Assembly (NCBI RefSeq): GCF_013368755.1
Contig: NC_049564.1
Location: 3,790,001-3,854,000 of the forward strand
DNA: 64,000 nucleotides
Direction of reading: 5' to 3'
From: Talaromyces rugulosus
Taxonomy: Eukaryota; Ascomycota; Eurotiomycetes; Eurotiales; Trichocomaceae
In this document: piece after piece, positions 23,801 to 37,523 of the stretch
How positions within the stretch are numbered: the first letter of the stretch is position 1
Layout of the letters: the number at the start of each line of letters is the position of its first letter
Program-made: the position numbers and the translations under genes
Notes under the pieces: generated by a model
What the model was told of the DNA's origin: nothing
Database searches by the model: none
What the model saw: only the letters and a program-made list of their open reading frames with translations

Positions 23801-26800
23801 GCTAGCTCAGTCCATCTTATAGTACGAGAGCTTCAACTTGCATATGAGGGTCATCTCGAATGGGCTACTCCATCTCCATATGCTGAATTTGTTTCATACC
23901 TGACACGTCAAAACTCGAGAGCAGTATATCAATACTGGGAGACTGCTCTGGCTGGTGTGGAAGCGTGTGCCTTTCAGAAGCTTACTGATATCGATCATGA
24001 CATCTTACAACTAGAAAGCTCCTCTATATCAGAACAAGTTTTGCAAATGACTCCTCACCAAATCCGCCGGCTTCGTCGGTTAGGCACCGAATTTGGCATC
24101 ACAACCGCGATGCTATCCAACACAATTTGGGCCATAATATTACGTACCTTCCTAGGCCGTGAAGATGTATGTTTCGGATACCTAGCATCGGGTCGAGATA
24201 TTGATCTAGCTGGAGTCGAAACAATGGTGGGTCCCTTAGTAACTTTACTTGTTTGCCATGTCAATATTCACTCAACAACGCGTCTTCTTGACTTGGCTCG
24301 AGCGATTCAAGACAATTACTTGCAAAGCCTACCAGCGCAGCATTATTCACTAGCCGAAGTTTACCATTTACTAGGCTTACAGGGCGAGCATCTTTTCAAC
24401 ACGGTAGTCAATGTAGTACCAACACGTGTATCTATAGAGCCAGGAAAGCAACTATCCAACGAAAGTTTAGTCATGGTACCAGTTGAAATCGTCAATCCTT
24501 CCGAGTTTGATATTGCTCTCGATGTCATATACACGGATTCAGAAGCGAAGATGGTGCTTAGCTACCGACAGGAATACCTTTCTGAAAGCCTCGCATCAAG
24601 TATAATAGCCACAATATCGCGAATTATGGACGCACTTCTGGAAAGCCCTGAGCTAGAGGTCGGTCAACTCAAGCTCTGTGACGAGTTACAACAGCAATCG
24701 ATGTCAACTTGGGAGCCTTCAGACGACATTGAGTCCCAAATCTGTCTGCACGAGACTATCGAGGAACGAACGAAAGAGACCCCAGATGTTGAAGCAGTAT
24801 GCGCCCACGATGGGAACTTCTCTTACCATGAGGTATCTAGTCTATCGAATCAGCTTGCTCATAGTCTTGTCGCTCTTGGAGTTGGTCCAAATATCTGTGT
24901 AAGTGATAACTGTGCCTCAGTCGTCCTTAGCCTCTCTTTTTGCACGCCATGAATGCACTCCACTCAGTTACCCCATGTACATGCTTGAAATATATTCAAC
25001 CTAGAAAGCCACTGACTCCATAATCATCAGGTGCCGTTCTGCTTTGAAAAATCAAAATGGGCTGTTATTGCAATAATCGGAATTCTCAAGGCGGGGGGCT
25101 GCTGTGTTCCTTTAGATCCTTCATATCCAGAGGCCCGATTGAAGTACATGGTCGATCTCACAGATGCTTTTATTATACTGGCATCAGAGGAACACGCCGG
25201 CTTAGTGAAGCATCTCGCTTCAAACTCATTAGTGGTATCTCCATCCTTCTTCACCTTTCCCAAAAACACAGATACACCGCCTGTCACAGGTGTACGAGCA
25301 AGCGACCCATGCTATATCATTTTCTCCTCTGGGACCACTGGAGAACCTAAAGGCAGTGTGCTTGAACACCAGTCAATACAGGCGTCGTCACGGATTCTCG
25401 ACAACAAACTCAATTTTGGGCGACATTCAAGAGTTCTGCAATTCTCATCTTATGTCTTTGACGTAAGTATCGAAGAAGTCGTCTGTACGTTAATGTTTGG
25501 TGGCTGTGTTTGCATTCTTTCCGAAGATGACCGGCTCAACAACCTAGCCTTGGCAATGGAGCGTATGCAGATCAATTGGATTGATTTTACTCCTACCTTG
25601 TTACGGACTTTGACGCCAGCTGAGGTACCTCATCTCAAGACCCTCTGTCTAGGAGGCGAGCTTCTAGGCGATGACTTGATTAGACTTTGGTCTAATTCGG
25701 TTGACATGTTCAACATCTTTGGTCCGAGCGAATGCTCTATCACTCTTACATCTTCAAAGAAACTAGAGCCAGGAGACAGCGGGACAAATATTGGTCGAGG
25801 TTACAAATGCAGATTTTGGATTGTGGACCCTAAGAGCCACCATGTGATGTCCCCTATTGGCGCTATAGGCGAAATGTTGGTCGAAGGAGGCCAAGTCGGG
25901 AGAGAATACTACAAAAATCCTTCACAGACCGCGGCGGCATTCATCAAAAATCCAGAATGGTCCTTGAAGTCCCCCAACAGCTCGGATCGGAGAATGTATA
26001 AGACCGGAGACTTGGCTCGCTTTGATCAATGGGGTAACCTGGTATATCTAGGCCGTAAAGATCAGCAAGTTAAGATTCGAGGTCAAAGGGTGGAACTAGG
26101 TGAGATTGAATTCCATTTGGCAAGGCATGCCGCAATAAACTCCGCAGTTGCTGTTGTCCCATCTAGGGGATGGAGTAAAGGAAGTTTAGTGGCAATCGTG
26201 GTCTTGGATATCTTAAAGGACGTTGGGACAGACAAAGAACCCTTAATGATCTATAAGGAGGCATTGCTACATGGATCCAATGAGTTGGCAGAAATATCTG
26301 CATCTCTCCAAGTTGCCTTACCGAGGCATATGGTTCCATCGACCATCATACCGGTCTACTCGCTCCCATTGCTACTTAGCGGTAAAGTCAACAGGCGAGC
26401 CATAAAGCAGTGGGTTGAAGGGATGGATAAAGAGACAAGTGAGTTGTTAAGAGGTGGGGCTGAAATTGCTGATGCGCCTTCCACGGAGCTTGAAGAGCAG
26501 CTTCAGGCAATCTGGAGTCAAGCTCTCGACCTTCCCTCGCGCCTCATAGGGGTCAATATGTCTTTCCTCAGTCTCGGGGGTGACTCGATTTCGGCTGTTA
26601 AAGTCGCATCGCTGAGTCGCGCGAGTGGCATTGCTGTAACAGTCCAGGATCTTTTACGGCGAAAGACGATCGCCGAATTGGCATTCTCAACTGGAGCAGA
26701 GGGGGGGAAATCAGCACAGCAGGAAGAGACCTTAGAGCGAGCGTCCAAGCTTTCACCTATACAAGCCCTACAACTCGTCGAAAAGCAGGATCAGTTCGCG

Positions 26801-29800
26801 CACAGCCTCCTATTGAGCATGACCCGGCATTTTGAGGTTGACGTTATTATGGCTGCTATTCAGCTTCTAGTCAACCGTCATTCGATGCTGCGTGCCCGCT
26901 TTTGGCGGGATAGTGATGGTGAATGGAAGCAGAGGTTGGTCGCAGACGGATTGAAGTCATGGACCTGGCGCACTCACCAACTCGAGACGTTCGAGGAAAT
27001 CCAAAATGTCTGGGCCAGTAATCAAATCAGCGCCGGGGTTGAGGACAGTACAGTGTTCTTTTCTGATTTATTTCAAACCAAAAATGGAGCAGACTATATC
27101 CTGCTTATGGCCAATAGACTGGTCGTTGATTTAGAGTCCTGGCGCATCATCTTTGAGGATCTTGAGGAAATCTTGCGGACCGGTGGTGCTCTACAGCAAC
27201 CGCTTTCTCTATCATACCAATCCTGGCTTAATCGGAAATCGTCCAAATCGGAGACTGCACCATCTCTGGACGAGATCTCTAGATTCTGGGGCTTGGAAGC
27301 CTTCGATGGCGGCGAATTCCAAGCCAGCTTCTCGATGAACGAAGGGGAAACCCAGTCTTTGATGACTTCCTGCAACAGTGCATTTAGTACTATGCCGATT
27401 GAATTGATAATGGCTGCTGTGCTAGATGCGTTCGAGCGTGTGTTCAATAACCGGGACCTGCCAAATATTTTTATTGAAGGGTCCGGGCGAGAGAATAGTG
27501 ATCTTGATGTAGACAGGACAGTGGGCCTATTCAAGAATAGCTACTCAATCGCGATTCAACGAGCAAAGACAACCATCGGACAGTATGACTCAAGCAGGAC
27601 AAGATTAGTTGAGATGATCAAGATTGTTAAAGATGCGTGCCGCAGCCACGGTAATAAGGCAGCTTCAAGCAACGAGCCGATGGAAATTATTTTCCGGGCA
27701 TTTAACGATCTCCAAAGGCTTGCAGGAGACATACTCCACGTCGTTCCTGTACCACATCAGCGACTGACAACATCGGATACAGTGCGGCGGACTGCTCTGT
27801 TCGAGGTTTCCACTGCTTGGGAGCAAGGAATTTTAGCCGTCAGAATCAACTATCCGGCTAGAACTCTTCAACATGAACAGATAACCAGGTGGATAAAGGA
27901 ATGCCAAGATTCGATCCGATTTGTGATTCATTTGACAACGACAATGGAACCAGAGGCAACACTGCACGATTACCCCTTACTTCAACTACCGTCATATTCT
28001 GCGTTAGATGAGGTCATAAGTAATTGCCATTCGCAGTTAGGTGTTTACAAGTTCGCGGAGATTGAAGATATTTACCCTTGCTCGCCAATGCAGGAAGGAA
28101 TGCTTTTAGCACAATCGAAGTCGACCAATCTCTACAACAGTCACATACTATGGAAGGTCAAGAACCCATCAGGCAAGGTAAACACCTACAACATACAGCG
28201 AGCATGGCAGGCGATTGTCCAACGACATCAGATCTTACGAACGCTGTTTATCGAGGCTACCGGCGCCGCCGGGACATTCCTTCAAGTGGTCCTATCCGAA
28301 CAAAATTCGTGTATACAATGCTTGGAAGTAGATGGTCTTGACGATATACCTCTTACCACAGGAGCGGAGGAGAACAATAATCAAAACACTAATAGTGACT
28401 CCCAATTCGCGCTCTTTCAGACTGCTACTGGAGACATTTACATCAGGCTCGCCGTCAATCATGCCATTTACGATGCGGATTCGTTCGTTATTCTCGTCAG
28501 AGATTTTATACTCGAGCTTAATGACAGTCCGCTCTCTAAAGATGTGCCGCTATACCGGGATTTTATCGCGCATCTAATCGATCAACAGCCAAAAAGTGTC
28601 GCAAGTCACTGGCAAGACCAATTGACAGGAGCCTCGGCCTGTAGATTTCCTGTCTTGCGGTCTGCCGATTTCACAAACTCTACTTACGACCGGAAGCAGG
28701 TCATCCTGCCAGCAGAACAAGTGCTCTCCATTCGGAAGTTCTGCAGAGAAGCAAATGTTACCCTATCAACATTTTTCCGCGCCCTATGGGTGACCATTTT
28801 GAAGGGGTTTACAGGATCCGACGATACTTGCTTTGGTACCGTGGCATCTGGCCGCGACATTCCGGTACCTGAGGCGCAGAATATCATGGGACCTATGATC
28901 ACCTTAATAGTATGCAGAACCCAGTTGGACGCATCAATGAGCTTCCTAGCGGTTCTAGAAAGTATGCAAAATAGCTACTTGAGTAATTTGCCATTCCAGC
29001 ATGTGTCTTTAGCCAAGATCTACCACAGCTTGGGTCTTCGCAGTGGTGAGCAGCTATTCAACACCATTGTGAACTTTCTGGGTCGCGTGTCACAGATTAC
29101 ACCCAATTATGACGAGTCTTGGGCCGTCTTAGAAGAGGTCTCTGGAGGTGGCACTATTGAGGTAAGCTGTATTGCTCATAATCTGCTATTTCACAATTCT
29201 AACACCATACAGTATGACATAACATTCACTATCGAGGAACTTCCCACGACGATAGCAGTGTCACTTGATTATTGGAGCTCTTGCCTTTCTGGGGAACAAG
29301 CGGAGTCGGTCATGGGTACAATCTGCCAGGCTATTACGTCTATCCTTAAGGATCCCCAACAGAGGATTGGCGATATTAGTTTGTTCAGTCCAGCAGACGC
29401 ATCAAGGGTGAAAGATTGGTACAAGCCCGAGATAAACTATCCAGTCACTGACACAATCCATGGGCGGATCGAGCGCCAAGCCATTTTACAACCTACAAAG
29501 TTAGCTGTATGCACAACTGGGCTAAGTTTTACCTATGAGGAGCTGAACGACTTGGCAAATCGGTTAGCTTTTAAATTGATGCAGCTTGGAGTCGGCCGAG
29601 GCAGCATTGTACCTTTCTGCATGGAAAAGTCCGTCTGGCCCACTGTAGCCATGTTGGGAGTACTCAAAACTGGCGCAGCTTTCGTGCCTTTGGATCCATC
29701 ACATCCACTAAGCCGTCTAGGCTTCTTAGTCAACGAAACGGAAGCAACAGTGCTCCTGTGCTCACACAATACTTACGAAAAAGCACAAAGCATAGATCGG

Positions 29801-32800
29801 CATGGATTGAATGTCATGGTTGTTGAGGATATAGCCAATACGACAACCCCTTCCGTGTCTTCGCTACCACAGATCAACCCTTCAGAGACGGCATATATTA
29901 TTTTTACCTCTGGGTCAACAGGCATACCGAAAGGAGTAGTTGTGTCCCATCAAGCAGCATGTGGAAGCTTAGTTGAATGCGCAAAGGCGTTCCAACTTGA
30001 CAATAATTCGAAATCTCTACAGTTTTCGGCATATACATGGGACGCGATGATATGCGAGATATATGCAACCCTTGATTGTGGCGGGACTATTTTTGTGCCA
30101 GACGAGACGGAACGTTTGGATGGCCTTGTCGATTACATCAAGGCGACGAGCTTAAATTGGCTATTTTTAACCCCTACCGTTTTGCGGCTGATTCCACCTC
30201 AGCGGCTGGAGGACCAGAAGCTGACCATCATCACTATTGGGGAATTACTCGGACAAGACCTTATTGAACGCTGGCATAATAAGGCTGTCCTCATCAATGC
30301 TTATGGGCCGACAGAGACCTGTGTCGCATGTACAGCGGGTGTTATACAAAGCGTCGACAAGACATTGAGCAATTATATAGGCAAACCGTTCGGCTCTAGA
30401 GCATGGGTAACTGCTCCTGGATATCACGATATCCTGTCACCAATTGGTGGTGTGGGCGAACTCATAATTGAAGGTCCAAATCTAGCGGACGGATATTATA
30501 GAGATGTCTCAAAGACCGCGGAGCTATTTATTGACAGACCGCAGTGGGCCAGCGAGACTAGCCATCAATTCTATAAGACTGGCGATCTTGTCAGACAGAA
30601 CCTAGATGGATCGCTGATCTTCATGGGCCGCAAAGACACACAGATCAAAATTAATGGACAGCGGGTGGAGTTGGAGGAGGTAGAGCATCACCTCTCGGGT
30701 ATGGAAGGCATCGAACATGCGGTAGCTTTGGCCCCTAGAGAGGGTTTACTAAAAGGCAAGCTGGTGACAGTGTTCTCCGCATCGCAGCACAATAGCACAA
30801 CGACGGAGGATTCAGCTCAGGCGTTGGCACAGATACCTTTGGTAGCACCATCGGTACACAGCAATTTAGTCCATGAAGTTTTGCAGTTCCGAAAGCAACT
30901 TGAGGAGAAGCTTCCTATTTACATGGTTCCTACAGTTTGGATTCCTTTGACTCACCTGCCATCGCTATCCTCGGGAAAGAAAGACCGCTCCCAGATCTAC
31001 CAATGGCTCACTCAGGCAGATGCACCAGCCTGGGCGATCAACGACGACGCGCTAGGTCAGCTACAGCCAGCAACACCCGCCGAATTCAAATTACAACAAA
31101 TCTGGGCCGATGTGCTCAATCTCCCCGTGGCCAAGGTTGGTACCGATAGGTCTTTCCTCGGTCTTGGTGGCGACTCGATCTCAGCCATGGAGGTTGCGTG
31201 GCAGAGCCGTGCGGATGGTCATGCTGTCACTGTAACTGTCCAGGATCTCCTGCGGCGAAAGACAATCGTGGAACTAGCATCAATGGCTGGAGCTGAAGCA
31301 ACACCACGAGCAATATCAGCCGAGGAACCGGCCCTGAAGCAAGCATCTGGACTCTCACCCGCGGAAGCGGAAGCGCTGCAGGTCTTCCCACTTCTTAAGC
31401 TACCATCGCTTACGGCGCGGGATGAGGTCTTAAATAGCTGCTGTTCACAGGTCGGCATACAGCCGGCGGATATCGAGGATATTTACCCTTGTTCGCCGAT
31501 GCAGGAAGGGATACTCATAGCGCAAGCAAGATCTTCAAAAGTCTATGATCAACGACTAACATGGAAGATCTCAAGTCCGATCGCGGACACTCGCCATACT
31601 GCTTTTAAGCTCCAGAATGCGTGGCAAGATCTTGTCAACCGTCATGCAATTCTCAGGACGGCCTTTATCGAGTACCCGTTGCAAGGACACCACTTCGTTC
31701 AGGTCGTCCTACATCAATTCTCAGCCAAGGTATCGCAGATCGAAATTGAAGAATATCGCTCCTTCGACAGCAGCGCAAGCCCTCTGTTGGCTTTGCACAA
31801 AGTCCCTCACCACCTCACAATAAGCAAGACTCAAAACGAGGTGTACTGTACGCTAGACTTCAACCATGCCCTGAGTGACGCTACTTCAGTTCAGATTATG
31901 ATACATGAGCTTTGCCTTGCATACGATGGTCAACTAGAGCCAAGCGCTCCCTCATATGCAAGCTTTATCTCACACTTGGCAGGTCAAGACTCTAGGGAAG
32001 TACAGTTCTATTGGGAGAGGGCGCTTTCAGGTGTGGAAGCTTGTACGTTCCCAAAACAGGGACATAGCGATGAAAACAGCTTGTCCCGAGTGCAGGAGTC
32101 TCTCAAACTCAATGCCCACCAAGTCGGCCAGCTTTATCGACTATGTTCCGAGTCTGAAATCACAATTGCAGCGCTGTCCAGTACTATATGGGCAGTAGTC
32201 TTATCACTCTTTCTGGGCCGGGAAGACGTATGCTTTGGATACCTGGCATCGGGCCGTGACATAGATGTGGAAGGGATTCAACACATGCTAGGACCACTGG
32301 TCACGCTATTAGTCTACCACACTAATATCAGTCATTCCAGTACACAGCGTCTCTCAGACTTGGCTCGAATGATCCAGGGTGACTATTTACAAAGCTTGCC
32401 TTCGCAGCACTACTCGTTGGCTAAGGTTTATCACGCTCTCGGCATGCTGGGTGATCGTCTTTTTAACACAGTAGTCAATGTGTTATACTCAAGCACTTCC
32501 AGAAAGGAGTCTTCAACCCAGGCTTTGTCCATGGTTCCGATCGATGCAGTCACTCCTTCTGAGGTATTTACTAATTTATTTTTGCGCTTGCTCAAGCAGC
32601 TAATATTTCTATAGTTTGAAATTTCCCTTGACGTTGTATATTCCGACACGGAGGCTACAATATCCTTAAGTTACAGCTCAGATTACCTATCAAAGGGTCT
32701 TGCGTCAAGCGTGATGACAATTTTTGCACGAATCGTCGACTCACTGCTCGCCAATCCTACCATAGAGGTCGGTCAACTTGCGGTTTGCAACGAGTTGGAG

Positions 32801-35800
32801 CAGGAAGTGTTGTCAACCCCTTCAGACAATGTCGTGCAGATCTGTCTACACGAAATCATTAAGCGACAGACTTTGGAAAACCCGCTTGCTCAAGCAGTTT
32901 GCGCTCACGACGGTGACCTTTCCTACCAGAAATTATGGTCTTTAACAAACCAGCTCTCCCGCCATCTTATTGCTCTTGGGGTCAAACCGAATACTTACGT
33001 CCCATTCTGCTTTGAGAAGTCAAAGTGGTCAATTGTCGCGATACTCTCTATCCTGAAAGCCGGCGGATGTTGCGTGCCTTTGGATCCAACCTACCCGAAG
33101 TCTCGACTGGAGTACATGGTCAATCTTGTGGACTCGACCATTATGCTAACATCTGCTAAAAATGTCGATCTGGTACAACACATGGTTTCAAACCTGCTTG
33201 TTGTCGATCAGACATACTTTGTTGCCCACTCTGAAGACGAAGACGTATCGCCAGTTACATCTGTGAAACCAAACGATGCTGCCTACATTATTTTTACTTC
33301 TGGTACTACTGGGGAGCCTAAAGCGAGCGTGCTAGAGCACCAGTCAATCGAAGCATTCTCACAAGTTCTTGGAAACTCGCTGAATGTTAATGCGCAATCG
33401 AGAGTCCTACAATTCGCGTCTTTTGTTTTTGACTTAAGCATTGAGGAAATTCTTGGTACTCTAATACACGGCGGATGCGTCTGCGTTCCCTCTGATGGCG
33501 AACGACTAGACGATCTTCCATCTACGATGGAAAGATTACAGGTGAACTGGGCTAATTTGACGCCCACCGTACTTCGAACGCTGGCGCCAGCTAGCGTGCC
33601 ACATCTTAAGACCGTCGTTAGTGCGGGCGAGCCATTAGGGGATGACCTTATCAAGACATGGGCTTCTATTCCTGGAATCGACATGTTCAATACTTATGGC
33701 CCAAGCGAGTGCACTGTGGCTGCAACTATTACCGGGAAAATCAGGCAAAATGATAGCGGAATGAACATTGGTAAAGGCCGCTCTTGTAGGATCTGGATTG
33801 CAAACCCCACGAATCACCATCTACTAAGTCCAGTGGGTGCAGTGGGTGAAATCCTAATTGAAGGACGCCAGGTTGGAAGAGGATACCTGAAGAGCCATGA
33901 GCAAACCGCTGCGGCCTTTATCACCGACCCTGCATGGTCCAAGACTCCTTCAGCGAATCGCAAGATATACAAATCTGGAGATCTCGCACGCTTCAATGAA
34001 GATGGAAGTCTTGTGTACCTTGGACGGAAAGACCAACAAATCAAAATCCGAGGGCAGAGAGTAGAGTTGACCGAAATCGAGTATCATTTAGCCGCACATC
34101 CTGGGGTCCATTCTGCAGCTGCGGTCGTCCCGCGTCAAGGGTGTATTATGGGGCATTTAGTGGCTATTGTCGTCTTAACCACACCTTCGAAGCTTCCAGA
34201 TGCGGACGAAAGGGAGATAAGAATAGCCAGCGAGGCAGTCGGATCCAGTGCTCTGACGGACTTGTCGACATCTTTGGAGCAAACTCTGCCAAGGCACATG
34301 GTACCCTCACTCATCATACCCATCCTCTCGCTGCCTTTGCTCGTCAGTGGCAAAGTCAATCGCCGAGCTTTGAAACAGTGGCTTGAGGATATTGACCAAG
34401 AAATGAGCGAGCTTCTAATTGGCGGTTACAAGTCTGATCCCATTGATCTGCCTTCGAACAACGTTGAAAGCTGCATACGAGACGTCTTTAGTGAAGTATT
34501 GAATCTTCCCCTGTCCAGAATAGGTGTAAGCAACTCCTTCTTCAGCCTGGGGGGTGACTCTATTCTGGCAATGCAGATGTCTTCAAGGCTTCGGGAACAG
34601 AACATAAAGATATCCGTGCAAGATATATTTGAACAGAAGACGATCGCAAAGCTCGCTGCTTCCGCGGAACGAAATAGCATTAGTAGTGTGGCATCTCCAA
34701 CACGCGGGACACATCTCAGATTAGACACTGAAATCCGGACCGCTTTCCTGAGCATTTTCGAAAAGCAATACAGCCCTTCGCCTATCGAGGACGCTTTTCC
34801 CTGTTCTAGCATGCAGGAAACTATACTCACGGCTCAAGTATTGGAGCCTCAAGCTTGGACTGCCATCGTGCACCTCGAAGTGGAACTTCAGCTCGGCATA
34901 GTGCCGGTAGATCTTGACATGCTGGAGGATGCCTGGCTTAGGGTCGTTAATCATCATGGGATTCTCCGAACTGTATTCGTGCCCTTACCTCACGATAATG
35001 AGTGGCGGTACGGCCAAGTCGTCCTCAAATCCACCAGACCGTCCGTTGTCAGGCGAGAAATAAGTGATACCGAGGCATCCACACTGGACCTCCGACCAAC
35101 GACTTTACCTCCGCACCTTCCCGCACATCATTTGACAATCACACGAACACCCTCCGGTAAGACTTTTATCAGCTTGCAAATCAGTCATGCCCTCTACGAT
35201 GCTACGGCACTATCGATATTACTCAGAGATGTGCGACTGGCGTATGAAGGGGCAACTCTGGCAAGTTCCGCTCCCTACCGTGGCTACTTCATGAATACCC
35301 AGTTTTTGGAAGAGAACTCCGCTGTGACGCACTGGAAAGCAGTCTTAGAAGGCTATCAATATAAAGCCATTAAGTTTTCCGAGCCAAGCAATTGTCCTGA
35401 TACATCAAATATGCGCATGGTCGAAGCAGATGTTGCAGACATCTCCAAGATCCACAAATACTGCCGAGAACAATCGACGACGATATCAAACCTTTTCCAG
35501 ACTGTCTGGGCAATCTGTCTAAGAGATTTTGCTAGAGATGATGACATCTGCTTTGGAAACATGATCTCAGGTCGCGAGCTAGCCGGATCCCAATTCGGCA
35601 GTGTAATCGGCCCATGTGTCAACATCCTACCCTGTCGAGTCCGTTTCAGCCCGACAACGACGGTTCACGACCTTCAAAAAGCTCTCGAGGGGGATCTCTT
35701 CGCCACTCTGTCTCATCAGCACTGTTCCCTAGAAAAGATCAGACAACATGCAGGGCTAGAGGATACGCTCTTGTTCGACACGTATCTTAACGTGCGTAGA

Positions 35801-36097
35801 GCTCGGCATCAAACCCAAGACTGTGTGTCTGCACTCTCTTTACAAAGTGTAGATAGCTACATGTTTGAGCAGGTAAGAATACGATGGCTCTCTCGGCGCT
35901 TCCAACAACTGACCCATTTACAATAGTACCAAATTGTGGTGTACGTGGATGAACTAGATGATGGGGTAAAGATATCGTTAAGTTACCGGTCACCGCTAAT
36001 ACCAGATGACCGCGCCAATGCGCTTCTTGAATCTATCCAGCATGTCATGGGTGCTGTTATTGACGGGCCTTTGACAAGACTAGCGATTGCCACTTGA
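17867..36097 (+). CDS. Four-module NRPS with terminal condensation domain
   Basis: Five exons joined across introns 24899-25030, 29162-29212, 32564-32614 and 35873-35926 give one open frame of about 5,980 residues. The ATG at 17867 sits in CACAATGG. Order: epimerase C-terminal half (about 45-300) with a charged coiled-coil segment (about 131-165); C1 (HHAIIDG 444); A1; T1 (Ser1344); E1; C2 (NHILGDA 1973); A2; T2 (Ser2863); E2; C3 (NHAIYDA 3487); A3; T3 (Ser4376); epimerase scar (about 4432-4465); C4 (NHALSDA 4605); A4; T4 (Ser5487); terminal C (SHALYDA 5695). Fungal terminal C domains normally release products by cyclisation. Both E domains have Ala-Asn (1522, 3038) in place of the catalytic His-His, so epimerisation is unlikely. 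A1/A3 and A2/A4 are closely related pairs. C1 probably accepts the chain from the divergent PKS. Substrates are unknown. Confidence 0.93.
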
Positions 36098-37523
36098 TTT
36101 TAGATACGGGATTTGCTTCAGCAGGATTTCAGACAAATCATTTTTACTTTAATCTAGGCTGCTGGATCTAGAATCTCTCTCTTGGCTGCTTCGATTCATT
36201 TACGTTTTATTTATATGACTGTATAGGATTTTGTATACTATACAGTGTGCACTGATCGGTCTAAATATTATATTTTTGATTATGGTAATGACTCCTGGAC
36301 TCCATGGGGACAAAATTTGGGAATATTAGGAGCCTCTAATCATACTCTGGGACACATGGGAGTTCATACAGGAACATATTTCAGCAGGAAAAAGAGACTT
36401 CAAGAAAGCTCCGAGGTAGGTGCAAAAATCCGTAGTAGGCAACTTAAGGGATAATTGCTCATTACCGGGACATTCAACAACACTTCAAGAAGACGATCTT
36501 CCTAGAGGAAATATTCTCCCGACCGGTCCCAAATAAGATGTCTTGCTAATTGGCACATATATTTCGTGAATGGGAGAAATGCCAGTTGCCGAAGAGTGCC
36601 ATTCTGCTTTGGCTAGGACCAAACTCCGATAATTAAAGAGGGGAAATTATGCGACACAATATTAACGAATTCATGAAAACTAAGAATAGAGAGGAAACAC
36701 GAGAGAGAAAAAAGACGAAGATCTTGACTACCTACGTGTTGTTTTAGTCTTCATTCCTCCAGGTTAAGGGAAATGAGAAAAGCGCTATTGTAGTGATGGG
36801 CGGACGTAAACACTAACAGCCACGTATCCTCGCCACCAAAACATTGTATGAGTACAATCATACTAATGGGGCTTTTGGCACTTCTGAAGGATCAATTTAT
36901 GGACCAGGGGATTACATATGTAGTTAGAGTCATTATATACCGTTAGAAACCGACCTCATCCGTGACATGCTGCAACGTACATGTAACCTTGGAAGGCATT
37001 GCCCTCTATCTAGTTTCTAATAGCTCCTGTGAATCTCAGCCATCTATCTGTACAGATATTCTCGTTATCAAGCTTTATATGGTCTGATAGCCTGTAGAAT
37101 TCGAATTTGGCGGGTTCATTCGGCTAAATTTTCATAAGTCACCCAGATACAGCCTCAGCTGGCAACACGGGGTAAATCCATAGGGCTTGCCTCAGCTATA
37201 AGGACAAGGGACATATATATTAATTGCCAACCAATAGCAGTGCATTGTCTAATAGCGGGCTGTGACAATACATAGGGCTAATGCGTCTTGACGGTGCGCG
37301 ACGCGAGGTGACCGTGCATCATGGTATAGAAGCAGATCTCAAGAAGTTTTGCGACATTGCATTTCAACAGTAGCCAGTGAAAATGCGTTTTTATAACGTC
37401 ATATTCTTCATCTTCAGTGACATAACTCCAAAAAAAACTTCTCAGAACTCCCCTTACAACTAACGTAGAGCTTCCAACGCCGTCAGAGACAAGTTGAGAC
37501 GTGCAAAGAATATTATTCAAATC
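36098..37523. other. Intergenic region, no gene seen
   Basis: About 1.4 kb of AT-rich sequence separates the NRPS stop from the desaturase. Short open frames here lack splice partners and family resemblance. It should contain the NRPS terminator and the desaturase promoter. Confidence 0.5.
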
